NCBI RefSeq assembly: GCF_050003625.1
Contig: NC_134400.1
Location: 67,536,126 to 67,600,125 of the forward strand
Direction of reading: 5' to 3'
Source of the DNA: Haematobia irritans
Taxonomy: Eukaryota > Arthropoda > Insecta > Diptera > Muscidae
DNA: 64,000 nucleotides
Position 1 is the first letter of the stretch; each line of letters opens with the position of its first letter. The translations under genes and the position numbers were made by a program. Shown here one piece after another: positions 44,290 through 54,799 of this stretch. The notes below the pieces were generated by a model. It was not told the DNA's origin, did not search any database, and saw nothing but the letters and a program-made list of their open reading frames with translations.

Positions 44290-44690
44290 AAACCCTAAAG
44301 TTCATCAGTGCCTAGTTTGCCGAAAATTTCATTCACTCCGATTCTGTAAGTGATTTTTAAGAATGACTTTGGAAAGGAATAAATCAACGGTACGGGAGCT
44401 TGGCTATTGCCGCAATTGTTTAGCGCGTTCTCACAGCAGAGAAATGTGTTCATCCTCAATGCGTTGTAAAAAATGTGGGCTTCAACATCACACACTATTG
44501 CATCCGGATCTAGCGAACCCCAACGACTCGGACTTAAAAGATTTCAAACCAATAAAAATCGTCAATCAGTTAATAAAATTAAATCAACCTATCAACGCCA
44601 TCAGGGTATTGTAGCAGATCTTTCATCAATACGAGGTTTTATTGATGGAGCTATGCAGGCTCTTGCAATGGTAGATAAGGTCATTTGAAT
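44290..44690 (+). pseudogene. Second Gag-type zinc-knuckle segment next to the 3' LTR
   Basis: The plus strand encodes HQCLVCRKFHSLRFC, ERNKSTVRELGYCRNCLARSH, then MRCKKCGLQHHTLLH and a tail ending NQPINAIRVL. This is a retroelement Gag knuckle array, but different from the element's own knuckles at 40260-40480. It is preceded by a pyrimidine-rich TTTTTTCGCAG at about 44270-44280 that looks like a splice acceptor. One stop (TGA near 44353) breaks the frame. It occupies the place of the integrase catalytic domain. The source element is unknown. Confidence 0.6.
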
Positions 44691-44709
44691 ACATTGCACA
44701 TTCGTGCAT

Positions 44710-45257
44710 TGTTCAACATAGTTGAACCATTATTCTAACATCTACAAAATATAAATAAAGTTGAATTAGATTACATCAAGTTAGTAATTAAGTTTGAAAA
44801 GTATTGTAGTTGCCACTAGTAAATTTCCCTCTTTTATAATTTGTTGTCAACACTAAATTTCATAGTATATTTTAGTTATTAATTTCATACGAACCGAACT
44901 GAAGTGGAAACCAAACCACCACCACGTCGCTCTCTTTTTACATCAACCATTGAAGAGGTACCACGTAATTGGATAAATAAAGATATCTTGTATTATTGTA
45001 TATTTATTTTTTTGATCTCAACTCTTACGGCTCATCAACACCTCGTACATGAGTCGAAACCAATTTTGGAATCTTTAAAGGGCAAAGGAGCAAATATAAT
45101 TAATACCAGTTTTATCGATCCAAACTCCTTGGAAACTGTAACCCACATAGTTACACGACTTCTCTTTCTATATAAACCACTTTTTATCCACAAAAGTTCT
45201 ATTAAAAAAACTCGACGATCTAGCCTGGACAAGTCAAAAAGATCAGAGGGTTTTACA
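44710..45257 (+). repeat. BEL/Pao 2 3' LTR
   Basis: It has the same termini as the 5' LTR. The bases before it (CATTCGTGCAT) are not purine-rich, so the expected polypurine tract is lacking. Confidence 0.9.
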
Positions 45258-45651
45258 CCCACGGTTAGGCCCATTTCCTTAGGGGGTATTGAAAATTTGG
45301 TGAGTGTGCAAAATGCCTTGGCGTTATTTTGGACAGGAAGATGAACTTTAAGCTTAATATTGAAGAAAGGGCGAGAAAAGCCACGGTAGCTTTGTACTCG
45401 TTCAAAAAGGCAGTGGGGACTAAAACCGAAAATTGTGCATTGGCTATACACGGCAGTGGCTAGACCTATAATGCTATATGGTGTTGTAGTCTGGTGGCCG
45501 GCACTTCAGCAACCGACAAGTTTAGACAAAGTTCAGCGTATGGCGTGCTTGTGTATCTCAGGCGCATTCAGTAAGACAGGAACAGATTCCCTTAATGTCA
45601 TGCTGCATCTATTGCCTATAGACATTTTGGCCAAACAGTCAGCTGCAACAA

Positions 45652-47766
45652 CCCAGCAAAAACTAGGTAACCACATCTCATTACAAGTTACATTACCAGG
45701 AGTAAAGCTGTCATTACACATTGCATTACATTGCGGTGAGTTATAATGACTAACTTGTAATGGCAATAATAAATACTTCTCGGTAATTTTTGAATTGATA
45801 TTCTCAAAATGTAATGCATTTGGCCGTTAATGACTTAATAAAATATAATAAATGACGGTGCCATTAGGTATAATTATTCACATAATTGAGCATTTACTTA
45901 AAAAAAAAGTATCAACTATAAATAAATAAAAAAAAAACTCAAAAAGAATATGTTATGTAACGGTAATTCTGAAGATTTTTCCGTTAAGGAATATTCTTCA
46001 CGAATATTTCATAATAATTGTGTTTTAAATTAATGATATTACCATTTTAAATAAATGCTTTATTATACCTCATTCACATTACACTTTCAAAATCGACTTC
46101 ACACTTTCAAAATCGACTTCAACTGCCATTTGCCTTATAAAAAGGATATATAAAATCCACTTTTAGTAGAACATAATGTGCATCTAACTCTCTTAAACGA
46201 CAACATTTATTTATATTTTAACTGTGAAAATAATTTGCCTGTAATCTTATTTAGATGATTTGTTACATTTTTGTTATACCCTCCACCATAGGATGGGGGT
46301 ATATTAACTTTGTCATTCCGTTTGTAACACATCGAAATATTGCTCTAAGACCCCATAAAGTATATATATGTAGGTCGGATGGTATTGTAAATGGGCCATA
46401 TCGGCCCACTTTTACGTATAGCCCCCATATAAACGAACCCCCAAATTTGGTTTGCGGGGACTCTAAGAGAAGGAAATTTCATCCGATCCGGCTGAAATTT
46501 GGTACATGGTGTCAGCATATGACCTAACAACCATGCAAAAATTGGTCCACATCGGTCCATAATTATATATAGTTCCATATAAACCGATCCTCAGATTTGG
46601 CTTGCGGAGCCTCTGAGAGAAGCAAATTTCATCCGATCCGGCTGAAATTTGGTACATGGTGTTAGTGTATGGTCTCTAATAACCATACAAAAATTGGTCC
46701 ATAATTATATATAGCCCCCATATAAACCGGTTACCAGATTTGACCTCCGGAGCCTCTTGGAAGACCAAAATTCATCCGATTCGGTTGAAATTTGGTACGT
46801 GATGTTAGTATATGTTATCCAACAACCATGCAGGAATTGGTTCATATCAGTCCATAATTAGATATAGTCCCCATATAAACCGATCCCCAGATTTGACCTC
46901 CGGTGCCTTTTGGAGAAACAAAATTCATCCGATCTGGTTGAAATTTGGTACGTGGTGGTAGTATATGATATTTAACAGCCATGTCAAAAGTGGTCCATAT
47001 CAGTCCATAATCATATATAGCCTCGATCCCGAGATTGGGTTTTGGAGCCTCATGGAGGAGCAAATTGCATCCGAGTCAGATGAAATTTGGTACATTGTGC
47101 TAGTATATGGCCGTTAACAACCATGTCAGCCCTCAGATAAATCGATCCCCAATCACCAAAAATTAGTCCATATCAAGTTCATAATTGTATATAGCCCCCA
47201 TATAAGCGACCCCCATATTTCAATTCTGGCTCTCTACCACGTATGGACTAATTCACAATTTAGAAAACGATGTTAAGAAGTTTTACGATACCACAACCCA
47301 AGTAATTCGATTGTGGATGACAGTCTTTCGTAGAAGTTTATACGCAATCCATCGTGGAGGGTACATAAGATTCGGCTTGGCCGAACTTACGGTTGTATAT
47401 ACTTGTTTATTTCTACAATATTCGTTTCCATTCAAGTAATGTTCATATTACAGCATTACTCGCCATATTTTGATTCATTGTAATCGGCTAGAGAAGTCAA
47501 TATTTTCGAGATTTGGTTGCCTGAGACAATAAGTGGTTATTTTGTAAACTTTGGTATATCAACGAATAAGTGATTACATATTAGGTGATTATATGCTTTA
47601 AAAGCACTAATTATTTCATGGTCAAAGGTATGCCTGGGGAGAAGTACTTTCCTCCTAGGACATGCGTATGTAAATGTAATCCGTAGCGATGACAATTAAT
47701 AAGTGGTTATTAATTTTTAAACAGGCTTACCTACAAGATTACCGGGTAATGAGAGTTTTTGCTGGG
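45652..47766. mobile_element. 2.1-kb TIR element in Loa copy C, carrying a tandem-repeat element
   Basis: The ends CCCAGCAAAAACT and AGAGTTTTTGCTGGG are inverted. The LINE sequence is continuous outside them (GCAACAA | AAGGGCTGTG against GCAACAACGGCTGTG in other copies), giving a target duplication of only 2-3 bp. The interior is non-coding: TTACAAG/ATTAC repeats on the left and a second repeat element at 46272-47403. Confidence 0.75.
46272..47403. mobile_element. Dispersed repeat element with about 150-bp tandem units (second type)
   Basis: It starts TTATACCCTCCACCAT and ends with the inverted ATCGTGGAGGGTA and TTCGGCTTGGCCGAACTTAC. Between them a unit with CCATATAAACCGATCC, AGATTTGGCTTGCGGAGCC and GAAATTTGGTACATGGTG is repeated about five times. 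It is non-coding. This is a type I know as very common in muscid fly genomes. Confidence 0.8.
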
Positions 47767-48555
47767 AAGGGCTGTGCGGTTGCGCGAGCTATCGCTGTGG
47801 TCGAAAAAATCTACGGTCACAGTTCGGTCCTCAAAATAATGCCAGATGTGCCTAACGTAGTGGATTACACTCTGCCGAAACCACTTATCGACAAAAAGTT
47901 TGAAACTCTAATTCCCAACAGTGAGGCGTGGTGTACACAGACCCCGGGGAATAAACGATATATAGATTTCTACACTGATGGCTCAAAATTGAATGGACAA
48001 GTGGGGTTCGGAGTATATTCTAAAGATCTGGAAATTCGAATAGCGAAAAGATTACCTAATCACTGTAGTGTTTTTCAGGCTGAAATATTAGCAATAAGAG
48101 AGGTGGTGAATTGGCTGAGAAGTAATGTTCCAATAAATATTGGCCTTAATATATACTCAGACAGTCAACCTGCAATAAAATCCTTGGACCCTGTGTTTCT
48201 TAACTCGAAAACGGCCATCGACTGCCGTAAATCTCTCAACGAGATGGCTGAGCAGTACAATATTCACCTAATATCGGTACCTGGCCATAGGAACATACCG
48301 AGGAACTGCGAAGCAGATGAGTTAGCAAGGCTAGGAACTACCTTACATATTCCAAGGGAACTAGAATCTGTTGGTATGCCTCTGGCTACCTGAAAACTCT
48401 TACTGCGTGAGAAGGCTGTTATGATGGCCAATATTCGATGGGAGAATGGCAAGGATGTGTTCTCAAGACGTCAGATATCACCTGATAGGGGATTTAAAAA
48501 AAAAAACTATTGGTGCGAAGTATAATGCTGTCATGATGCGGAGGAAAAGGAATCA

Positions 48556-49086
48556 ATTAAGACTTGTAATCAAAGGCTTTATCGAAAGAGAAGGCTATGA
48601 TGAAACGTTTAGTCCAGTAGCAAAAATGGGAACAATAAGAGCTATATTAAGTATAGCAGCAACGCAGAACATGCATCTCTCGCAGTTTGATGTATCAACT
48701 GCATTTTTATATGGAGAATTAGAAGAAACCATCTATTTGAAACAGCCAGAAGGATATGAAGATCAAAGTAATCGAGTGTGCAAACTTAAGCGAAGCTTCT
48801 ATGAATTGAAACAAGCACCTAGATGTTGGAATCGCAAATTTGGAAATTATCTCGTAAAACTCGGGTTTAAAGCATGTGAGTCAGATCCTTGTTTGTATAT
48901 GCGCGAGAAAAACGGGAAGAAAGTTATACTTGTTCTGTATGTAGATGATGGACTGGTAGCTGCTACTGACTAGAAAGATTGGAACATTTTCTTAAATGAA
49001 TTGAAAAGAGAATTCAAAATTGTTTGCAAAGAAGCAAAATACTTTTTGGGACTTGAGATTAAAAGAACTGAAGAAAAGATAACGAT
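48556..49086 (+). pseudogene. Copia 1 reverse transcriptase, main part
   Basis: The plus frame reads RLVIKGFIEREGYDETFSPV, QFDVSTAFLYGELEETIYLK, VCKLKRSFYELKQAPRCWN and ILVLYVDDGLVAATD. These are the copia RT motifs, including the YVDD catalytic box. An in-frame TAG follows at 48971-48973, then KDWNIFLNELKREFKIVC and KYFLGLEIKRTEEKITI. The frame is cut at ATAACGAT by the hAT MITE and continues at 49773. The left side joins the Loa fragment, so the first RT blocks are gone except 36780-36905. Confidence 0.85.
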
Positions 49087-49764
49087 TAGAGGTCTGCATC
49101 GAATAACTTTTCACTACATGTATGCAATTCGCTGTCGAATATAGTTCATACACTGTCTTTCTCTCAGACCGCAAGTAGTGAAGTGAAGAGAACACTTGCT
49201 TGTCAAATACCACCAAGTACCTATCCGAAAAAATATGTGTTCCGAAAAAAGGAACAATGAAAATGCAAGTACTTGAGAAAAAGTACAACATGGATTCTCT
49301 TCACTTCACGTGGAACCACAAGTATTTCTCAGTTATGTGCGAAGCAAAACATTCCATTATTATTAATCATAGATATGTATATATGTCACATATTTCATAT
49401 ATTTATTTATGTCGCACACTTACCTTAACGTTTGCCGTTTTTTATAACAAACCGAAAACATATATTATGGAGAGTAACTGTTTTTTGTATTTCTGAAACT
49501 GCACGTGGTACATGGAGTACTCTATGAAGTTTTGTTCTCGCAACATACTCGACGTGATCACTCTGAGTACACTTCAATAAGAGAGAAAGAGGAATATGTG
49601 TTTGTTGGTAGTGAAGACATCAGAGTAGCAACAAGAAGTTACTCGTGGCTTTTGGTGTTCATCAAAATGTGTACCAATTGTTTTGCGACTCTCTCAAATA
49701 TATGTACTCCTGTAGCAAGTACACGTGTACTCTTCATTTACAAATGGAATTGTGCAGACCTCTA
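49087..49764. mobile_element. hAT MITE in copia 1 RT
   Basis: A 678-bp element with TIRs TAGAGGTCTGCA and TGCAGACCTCTA and an exact 8-bp duplication ATAACGAT (49079-49086 and 49765-49772). Removing it rejoins EKIT-ITQEAYAKRLL without frame change. The ends resemble those of the MITE at 36152 (TAGAGGTGTGCA), but the interior is different. Small open frames inside have no recognised motif. Confidence 0.9.
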
Positions 49765-49772
49765 ATAACGAT

Positions 49773-49948
49773 AACTCAAGAAGCTTATGCGAAAAGACTG
49801 TTAGAAAGATTCAATTTTCGAGATCGTAAAAGTGTTACAGCGCCAATGGTTAAAAGTTTTGAAATTTCAAAAGCAGGGGAAGAAAAAGTACATGAATCTA
49901 AATTTCCATATAGACAAGCTGTTGGTGGTCTTATGTACACACTGTAAG
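49773..49948 (+). pseudogene. Copia 1 RT, last preserved part
   Basis: TQEAYAKRLLERFNFRDRKS, VTAPMVKSF and FPYRQAVGGLMYTL are the copia block just before RNase H. It stops at 49948 and no RNase H or LTR follows. Confidence 0.8.
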
Positions 49949-50329
49949 ATTCTTTACAAACACCGATATTCCGTCCGGAATAACTGATAGTCTGTAAAGC
50001 ACATTAGCAAACATTTTTGCTTTTATGAATAACAAAATTTGTTGAGGGTATGAAACATAGATACTAGTTTCAGTTCGAGAAATTGACGATAATGTCTTGA
50101 AAAGTTGTTGCTAATGCATTGAGATCTATTGCTAATGTTAATGTATATTTTTGGTAAACACCGTGTTTCTCAACTTGAACTCTAGTTTGTGGTATAGTGG
50201 TATAACTTCACTTCTTCTATAAAAAGAAAACTTCTTCTTGTCAAAGAAATTACAATGAAAATATTTCCAAACAAAAATTTTGTGATTTAGAATTCGCAAC
50301 ATGGAGGATTGATTTCCATACTTCCTTAC
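49949..50329 (-). other. Klc intron sequence, left of the exon
   Basis: AT-rich sequence without a coding motif between the end of copia 1 and the Klc donor site. The intron starts with GTAAGG (minus strand, 50329-50324). Confidence 0.6.
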
Positions 50330-50956
50330 CTTCCTTGCGAGGCGTATTGTATAACCAAATTGTGAAGGGTTCTTAGTCGTGCTGGTATTTCGTACCCTGA
50401 TGATTGATTGGAGAATTGACTTGGTGGAGTTGGTGATGTATTGTTTCGATCATCATTTTCATCGTCTGGAAATAATTCTACAACTGGGTCAGGTCTTGGT
50501 TTTTCATTTATATCATCGTGCTCTTGGTTTTCGTCATATTTTTTTACGGATGTCATAAATTCTAGATGTTTCTTTTCCTCCTCTAATTGTGCCACTAATT
50601 GCTCCGAAGCTTGAAATTTTTGCTGTGTATTTGCAAGTTCATCTCGTAGCCAAGCGTTTTCTTGGTGCAAACGTCGAACTTGAGTTTTTAGTTTTTGCTT
50701 TTCGGCTTCAATGTTTTGCAGATGACATGCCAACGCCATCATAACGTGTGCTTCACTTAAGCCCAAATCGATGTGGTCTATATTCTTTCTTATCATGTAC
50801 GCCTTTTCATCATCTTTATTGGTATCCCCAATTCCAGATATCAAAGATGCATGCTCGACTCGAAGAGCTTCTAGTCCTTGGAGAACAGTTTTTGTGTTAC
50901 TAATTATTTCATCCTGTGTCATCTGAGTCATCTTGCCAATATCTTCAATCTTCCGT
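50330..50956 (-). CDS. Klc: Kinesin light chain, first coding exon
   Basis: The coding part (50931-50330) gives about 200 residues from MTQMTQDEIISNTKTV. It contains the long heptad-repeat region (about residues 65-125: EAEKQKLKTQVRRLHQENAW, FQASEQLVAQLEEEKKHLEF) that binds kinesin heavy chain. An acidic/proline linker and the start of the TPR cargo-binding region (YEIPARLRTLHNLVIQYASQ) follow. It is nearly the same as Drosophila Klc, so the gene name is firm. A splice acceptor (TTTAG before 50956), a 25-bp 5' UTR piece and a donor (AAG|GTAAGG) make it a real exon, not a retrocopy. Phase is 2 at the donor. KLC proteins are about 500 residues, so about 60% lies in further exons not found to the left in this window. 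Confidence 0.95.
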
Positions 50957-51389
50957 CTAAATATGAAAAATACTTAAAATTAGTATTCAATTTATAACTT
51001 CAAAATATAATATCAATTAAATCGGATATTTTTAATAGTTTTACATTCTATAACTTTTAATAGCTTTGGAAACTATCATGTTATTTTTTCTCCAATTAAG
51101 CAGTTTGTGATTTACGCTGATAATCTATTTTCAGACATGCGCATTGGTTAAGGGGTTGTCATCATATACGTGTGTTCCAAAAATTAGGCAATGAATATAC
51201 TTTTGAAATTGTTGTAGAGTGTGCACATGGCTGCATGATGATAACTGTTACCGTCAAAAACCTACTAATTTGTCATTTTATTTGATTTTATTGAGTACAT
51301 ACACAAAAAGACTAAAATATAATTACAGTGAAGGATTATAAATTTAAAACATCCCCGACTGGAAAATGTTTTTGTAGCAATTATTGACT
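50957..51389 (-). other. Klc upstream intron sequence
   Basis: No gene or element is recognised. It has ordinary AT-rich intron composition between the Klc acceptor site and the 3' end of LINE4. Confidence 0.5.
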
Positions 51390-51668
51390 GAGCTTTTTTT
51401 ATTAAATTTACTTAGTAACGACCTTGTTACGAACGGTGCCATCGCCCACTTTCCCGCCACTTCCGACCGTGAGGGCCTCGTCCCCATGACGTAGGGACAG
51501 CGTACACACCATGATCCGGACCATGGCGGGGTGGAGGCAGAGGGATTTGACCAGCTACAGAGAAGGACTCATCAGCCGGATATATTAGAACACAAGATCA
51601 AATATTAGGTTATTCAATAAAACAAATGTATTAGTTATCCAAATATGCTAAAATTCTAGACTTCATCA
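51390..51668 (-). pseudogene. LINE4 ORF2 last codons and 3' UTR
   Basis: Directly beyond the BEL/Pao LTR the minus strand continues the ORF2 frame as KSRILAYLDN and a TAA at 51633-51631. The UTR that follows contains a GC-rich segment (51440-51540) and an AATAAA-like end. The join across the 5-bp duplication keeps the frame, which confirms the insertion point. Confidence 0.75.
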
Positions 51669-52090
51669 TGTTTGAACCTGTAATATTTTTTACAGGCTAT
51701 TTGCTCGATAATAAAAAAGCGAAGTTTTAAAATTTTAATTTCAAACAAAAGTTCCGACTTGAACTTGACTTTATTCACTTGCTTCTGTGTAACGAATGAA
51801 AAAACCAAAAAGTTATTTGTTTCAAAAAATCTTAAAATAACGTACAAATGTCTAAGCATACACATTCTGACATTCATACAAAGGGATGCCCCAACCAATG
51901 CACCGCAGACGACGGCTAGACAGTTGCAATATGTATGTGCATAGGTGTATGTATGTATGAACTTGCAAATATAGAAATGCATTCAGGTAGAAAAATATGT
52001 TGATATACAAAGCAATAACAAAGATACGCAGACAAAATCTATTCTTTGCTAACGCAATCAGGCTGCACAGGGCCGGACTTGAAGTTAACA
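51669..52090 (-). repeat. BEL/Pao 1 3' LTR
   Basis: 422 bp. It matches the 5' LTR closely but lacks about 32 bp present there (near 58450-58485), a deletion between two GTACAAA-like words. Confidence 0.9.
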
Positions 52091-52103
52091 TCCTCCCCCC
52101 GTT
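52091..52103 (-). promoter_or_regulatory. BEL/Pao 1 polypurine tract
   Basis: Minus strand AACGGGGGGAGGA lies directly before the TGTTAAC start of the 3' LTR. Confidence 0.85.
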
Positions 52104-52149
52104 GAAGGATGTTGGCTTCAACAGAATCAATAGGGAGCAAGGCTAAGTT

Positions 52150-53153
52150 GTTGACAGCTCTTTTAAAGATTCAACAGCTAGTTCGCACATTAACAACTCG
52201 AACGACATCATCCTTTCCTTTTATGATTTCGGTTATACGTCCTATTTGCCATTTTAGTGGGGGTAAATTGTCGTCCTTAACAAGAACCATACATCCTGGT
52301 GAAATTTCTTCGCCCTTGGTTTGCCACTTTGAGCGTTCTTGTAAAAGTGAAAGGTATGATGTACTCCATTTTCGCCAGAAATTTTGTTGCATCTCTGAAA
52401 CCTTTTGCCAGACGACCGAAGTCAATCCAGGCCATGTTCGGTTCTGGAATGAAAATCAAAGGGCCACCAGGTGTCAATACATCCAAATCGTCTGGATCTT
52501 CAGATATTGGGCACAGCGGACGGGAATTTAAAATTGCCGATATTTGGCATACCAAAGTCCTTAGCTCATCGAAGGTTAGGGTGTTAAGTCCAACAGCTCT
52601 GTAAAAATGAAATTTTACTGATTTAACAGCAGCCTCCCACAGCCCACCGAAATGTGGAGATCTGGGAGGAATGAACTTCCATTCTATGCCATCATTGAGA
52701 CATTGATCGTGAACCGCATTTAGATGACATTGTCTCAAAAACATTTGCTTCAAATCATTTAATTCGTTTTTGGCACCAACGTGGTTGGCTTGCCCCTGAG
52801 AGAAGTAAATCGCCGAAGTGCAAAAATGAAGGCGTCTATAAGTCTTGAACTCTAAATGAGTTGCCTTTGTCGCAAAACAGGTAAAAATGCAAACGTAGCT
52901 TTTTACTGGTGGACGGCTTTTCACTTCCGATTTGTAATAGAAGGGACCACAAAAATCTACATCAGTTGTGTGGAATGCTTTATTGGGCCTCACTCGATCA
53001 GTGGGAAGGTCACCCATTACATGCTTCATGAGCCTTGGCTTCATTCTAAAGCAACGAACGCATTTGGATATAATGGACTTACTAATTTTCGTCCACCAAT
53101 GGGCCAAAACTGCTGTTGAACAGCTGCTAGTAGACATTGGGTCCTGCATGAAG
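52150..53153 (-). pseudogene. BEL/Pao 1 integrase catalytic and C-terminal region
   Basis: The frame reads WTKISKSIISKCVRCFRMKP, VDFCGPFYYKSEV (first acidic residue), CIFTCFATKATHLEF and FIPPRSPHFGGLWEAAVKSV (the glutamate of the D,D,E triad). LRTLVCQISAILNSRPLCPI and LTPGGPLIFIPE follow. Near 52430 the frame shifts to the C-terminal part (52425-52171: FWRKWSTSYLSLLQERSKW, VLVKDDNLPPLKWQIGRI). This is the BEL/Pao integrase with its usual DUF5641-like end. The region between the first and second acidic residues is slightly compressed (FSQGQANHVGAKNEL), so a small internal loss is likely. Confidence 0.85.
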
Positions 53154-53650
53154 TTGTTGTTGTTGTTGTTGTAACAGTTTATTGTGATCTCATCCATTTC
53201 ATGTTATACGCTTGGTACATCAGCTTGTTGGCAGATCAAGGAACTCTGCGACTAAGATGGGGTGTGTCCAGAGTGATCTGGTGGTAAGTCGGGTTGGTTT
53301 GGCTGGGCAAGAGAAAAGATGACGCGTGTCGTGTGGCCCTTGGTTGCAAATTGGACAAACGTCAGCTACGCTGCTATCAATCACCGATAAGTAGGAATTG
53401 AGGCGGCTGCACTTGCCTGATCTTAATTGGGCCAAAACTACCCTAGTCTGCCGTGGGAGGTCTCTTTCCTCCGGTGCTATGGGCGGTGGTCGGACTCCAA
53501 GAACAGGATTAACCTTGTAGCTTCTCACCGCTTCAGCTACAGTATCCTCATGAATCCTGTTCAAACCTGCCTGGTACGCTGCTTGATCTAGAGGCTCTCT
53601 TTTATAGCGCTGGATCTCGCGCTCTAGATTATGTATATCAACCCTTACGT
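53154..53650 (-). mobile_element. LINE2 3' fragment in BEL/Pao 1
   Basis: A 5'-truncated LINE2 insertion. The minus strand encodes NVRVDIHNLEREIQRYKRE, then ERDLPRQTRVVLAQLRSGKC, SYLSVIDSSVADVCPICNQG and HDTRHLFSCPAKPTR, ending LDLPTS at 53220. The 3' UTR and an (AAC)n tail follow. TCCTGCATGAAG is duplicated exactly at 53142-53153 and 53651-53662. It gives the LINE2 C-terminus and 3' end missing from copy 1. Confidence 0.93.
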
Positions 53651-53662
53651 TCCTGCATGAAG

Positions 53663-54786
53663 TAATTTGTTGTGGAAATGCATCACCACGGCAGTTATAA
53701 TGGGATGATTTTTAGGCAATATCAGGGGATGGCGCGCGTCGAAATCCTGATTTGAGTGTTCAAGGCGGCCTCCAACTCGAATCAATCCAAAATCATCTAT
53801 TATGGGCATCAATGATGATAACTTGGTGGATGAAGAAATCGCCTTATTCGCCTTTAATGCATTGATGTCATCGGGAAATCATTTGAATGTTTCGAATTAA
53901 AATTTTAGTGTCACTTTATGTCACTCGGAGTTAGTTCCAACGAAGAACCTCTCAATTTAGGGTAGATAAATTCAGATACATAAGCAAATATACGTTGCAT
54001 TTTCGAAAATGAATTGTGATACTTACACTGTATCGACAAATCTGTGTGAACAGTAGCCAGAAAAACATTTCTTTTACGTTCAGGCAAATCCACCAAGAAT
54101 TCCTTATTGCCAGGCCAAGTACTAATTTCATTCGAAAGGAAATTTGGACCATCACTCCAAAGTGGTGAATTGAGTAGCTCCTCTGGCGTTGCACCTCGCG
54201 ATAAAATGTCTGCCGGATTAAGTTCGGTTGGAACATAGCGCCATGACATTGGTGTTTCTTGCGATTGAATCTGAGAAACCCTATTTGATACAAAAACATT
54301 AAAGTTTGAGGGTAACTCTCGAATCCATGACAATACGACCATCGAATCTGACCAACAAAACACGTCGCATTGAGGAGATACTGTTTTGACAGCATTGTCC
54401 ACAAGAGCGGCCAAAAGGGAAGCGGCTGAAAGCTCAAGCTTTGGCACAGTCAAAGTTTTTAAAGGCGAAACCCTCGATTTGGAACACAATAATGATGGTT
54501 TCACTATGCCATTTACTTCAGCTCGAACATAAACGCATGCACCATAAGCAACTAAACTAGCATCACAAAATCCATGGATTTGGATTGATGCTGACGTCAT
54601 CGAAATGTAACGAGGAAATGTAAACCGTTGAAGTGAAGTAAAATTTTGTATATATTCCATCCATGATGAGTGTAATGATTGTGGCAAACTTTCATCCCAA
54701 TCTAAGTTCAATTTCCATAAGGTTTGCATGAAAACCTTTGCCTTTGTGATAACTGGTCCAATCAAACTCAAGGGGTCATAAAGCCG
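53663..54786 (-). pseudogene. BEL/Pao 1 RNase H and integrase zinc-binding region
   Basis: The frame 54771-53911 reads SLIGPVITKAKVFMQTLWKL, IQIHGFCDASLVAYGACVYV, TVPKLELSAASLLAALVDNA, CDVFCWSDSMVVLSWI and YVPTELNPADILSRGATPEE: the RNase H-like part of BEL/Pao. After stops near 53911 the zinc-binding segment follows in broken frames (INALKANKAISSSTKL, LIRVGGRLEHS, HPLILPKNHPIITAVVMHFH). The segment is interrupted by LINE2 on the left and Loa on the right, both cleanly. Confidence 0.85.
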
Positions 54787-54799
54787 AGCTATGGACGAT

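Larger units (their letters stand above)
37117..45257 (+). mobile_element. BEL/Pao element 2, internally deleted
   Basis: The LTRs at 37117-37674 and 44710-45257 begin TGTTCAACATAG and end GGGTTTTACA, and agree almost throughout. CCCTC on the left and CCCAC on the right fit a 5-bp target duplication with one change; the uninterrupted Loa sequence has CCCAC. The internal region has Gag, protease, part of RT, RNase H and part of integrase, but lacks the RT catalytic segment. A 984-bp TIR element sits at 41186-42169. It was probably moved with help from another copy. Confidence 0.9.
36908..48555 (+). mobile_element. Loa-type LINE copy C (fragment, split twice)
   Basis: Three colinear pieces of Loa ORF2: 36908-37116 (RT, YADD-flanking VALAVRGKFP to VMYCKDRKTP), 45258-45651 (TVRPISLGG to LAKQSAATT) and 47767-48555 (RNase H to CCHDAEEKESIK). 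They are interrupted by BEL/Pao element 2 and a 2.1 kb TIR element. The 5' side starts in the middle of RT. The 3' side stops before the end of ORF2, so there is no tail and no target duplication. It lies inside the copia 1 RT. Confidence 0.8.
33577..49948 (+). mobile_element. Copia element 1 (old, split by nested insertions)
   Basis: Pieces at 33577-36151, 36716-36907, 48556-49086 and 49765-49948 are in copia order: LTR, primer site, Gag, integrase, RT. The RT ends after GGLMYTL at 49948; RNase H and the 3' LTR are missing. Many stops show age. Insertions: hAT MITE 36152-36715, Loa copy C 36908-48555 and hAT MITE 49087-49764. Confidence 0.75.

Noticed and set aside
50330..50956. Klc exon as a processed retrocopy
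   Set aside because: Splice acceptor and donor sites flank it, and the frame is intact without poly-A or target duplication.
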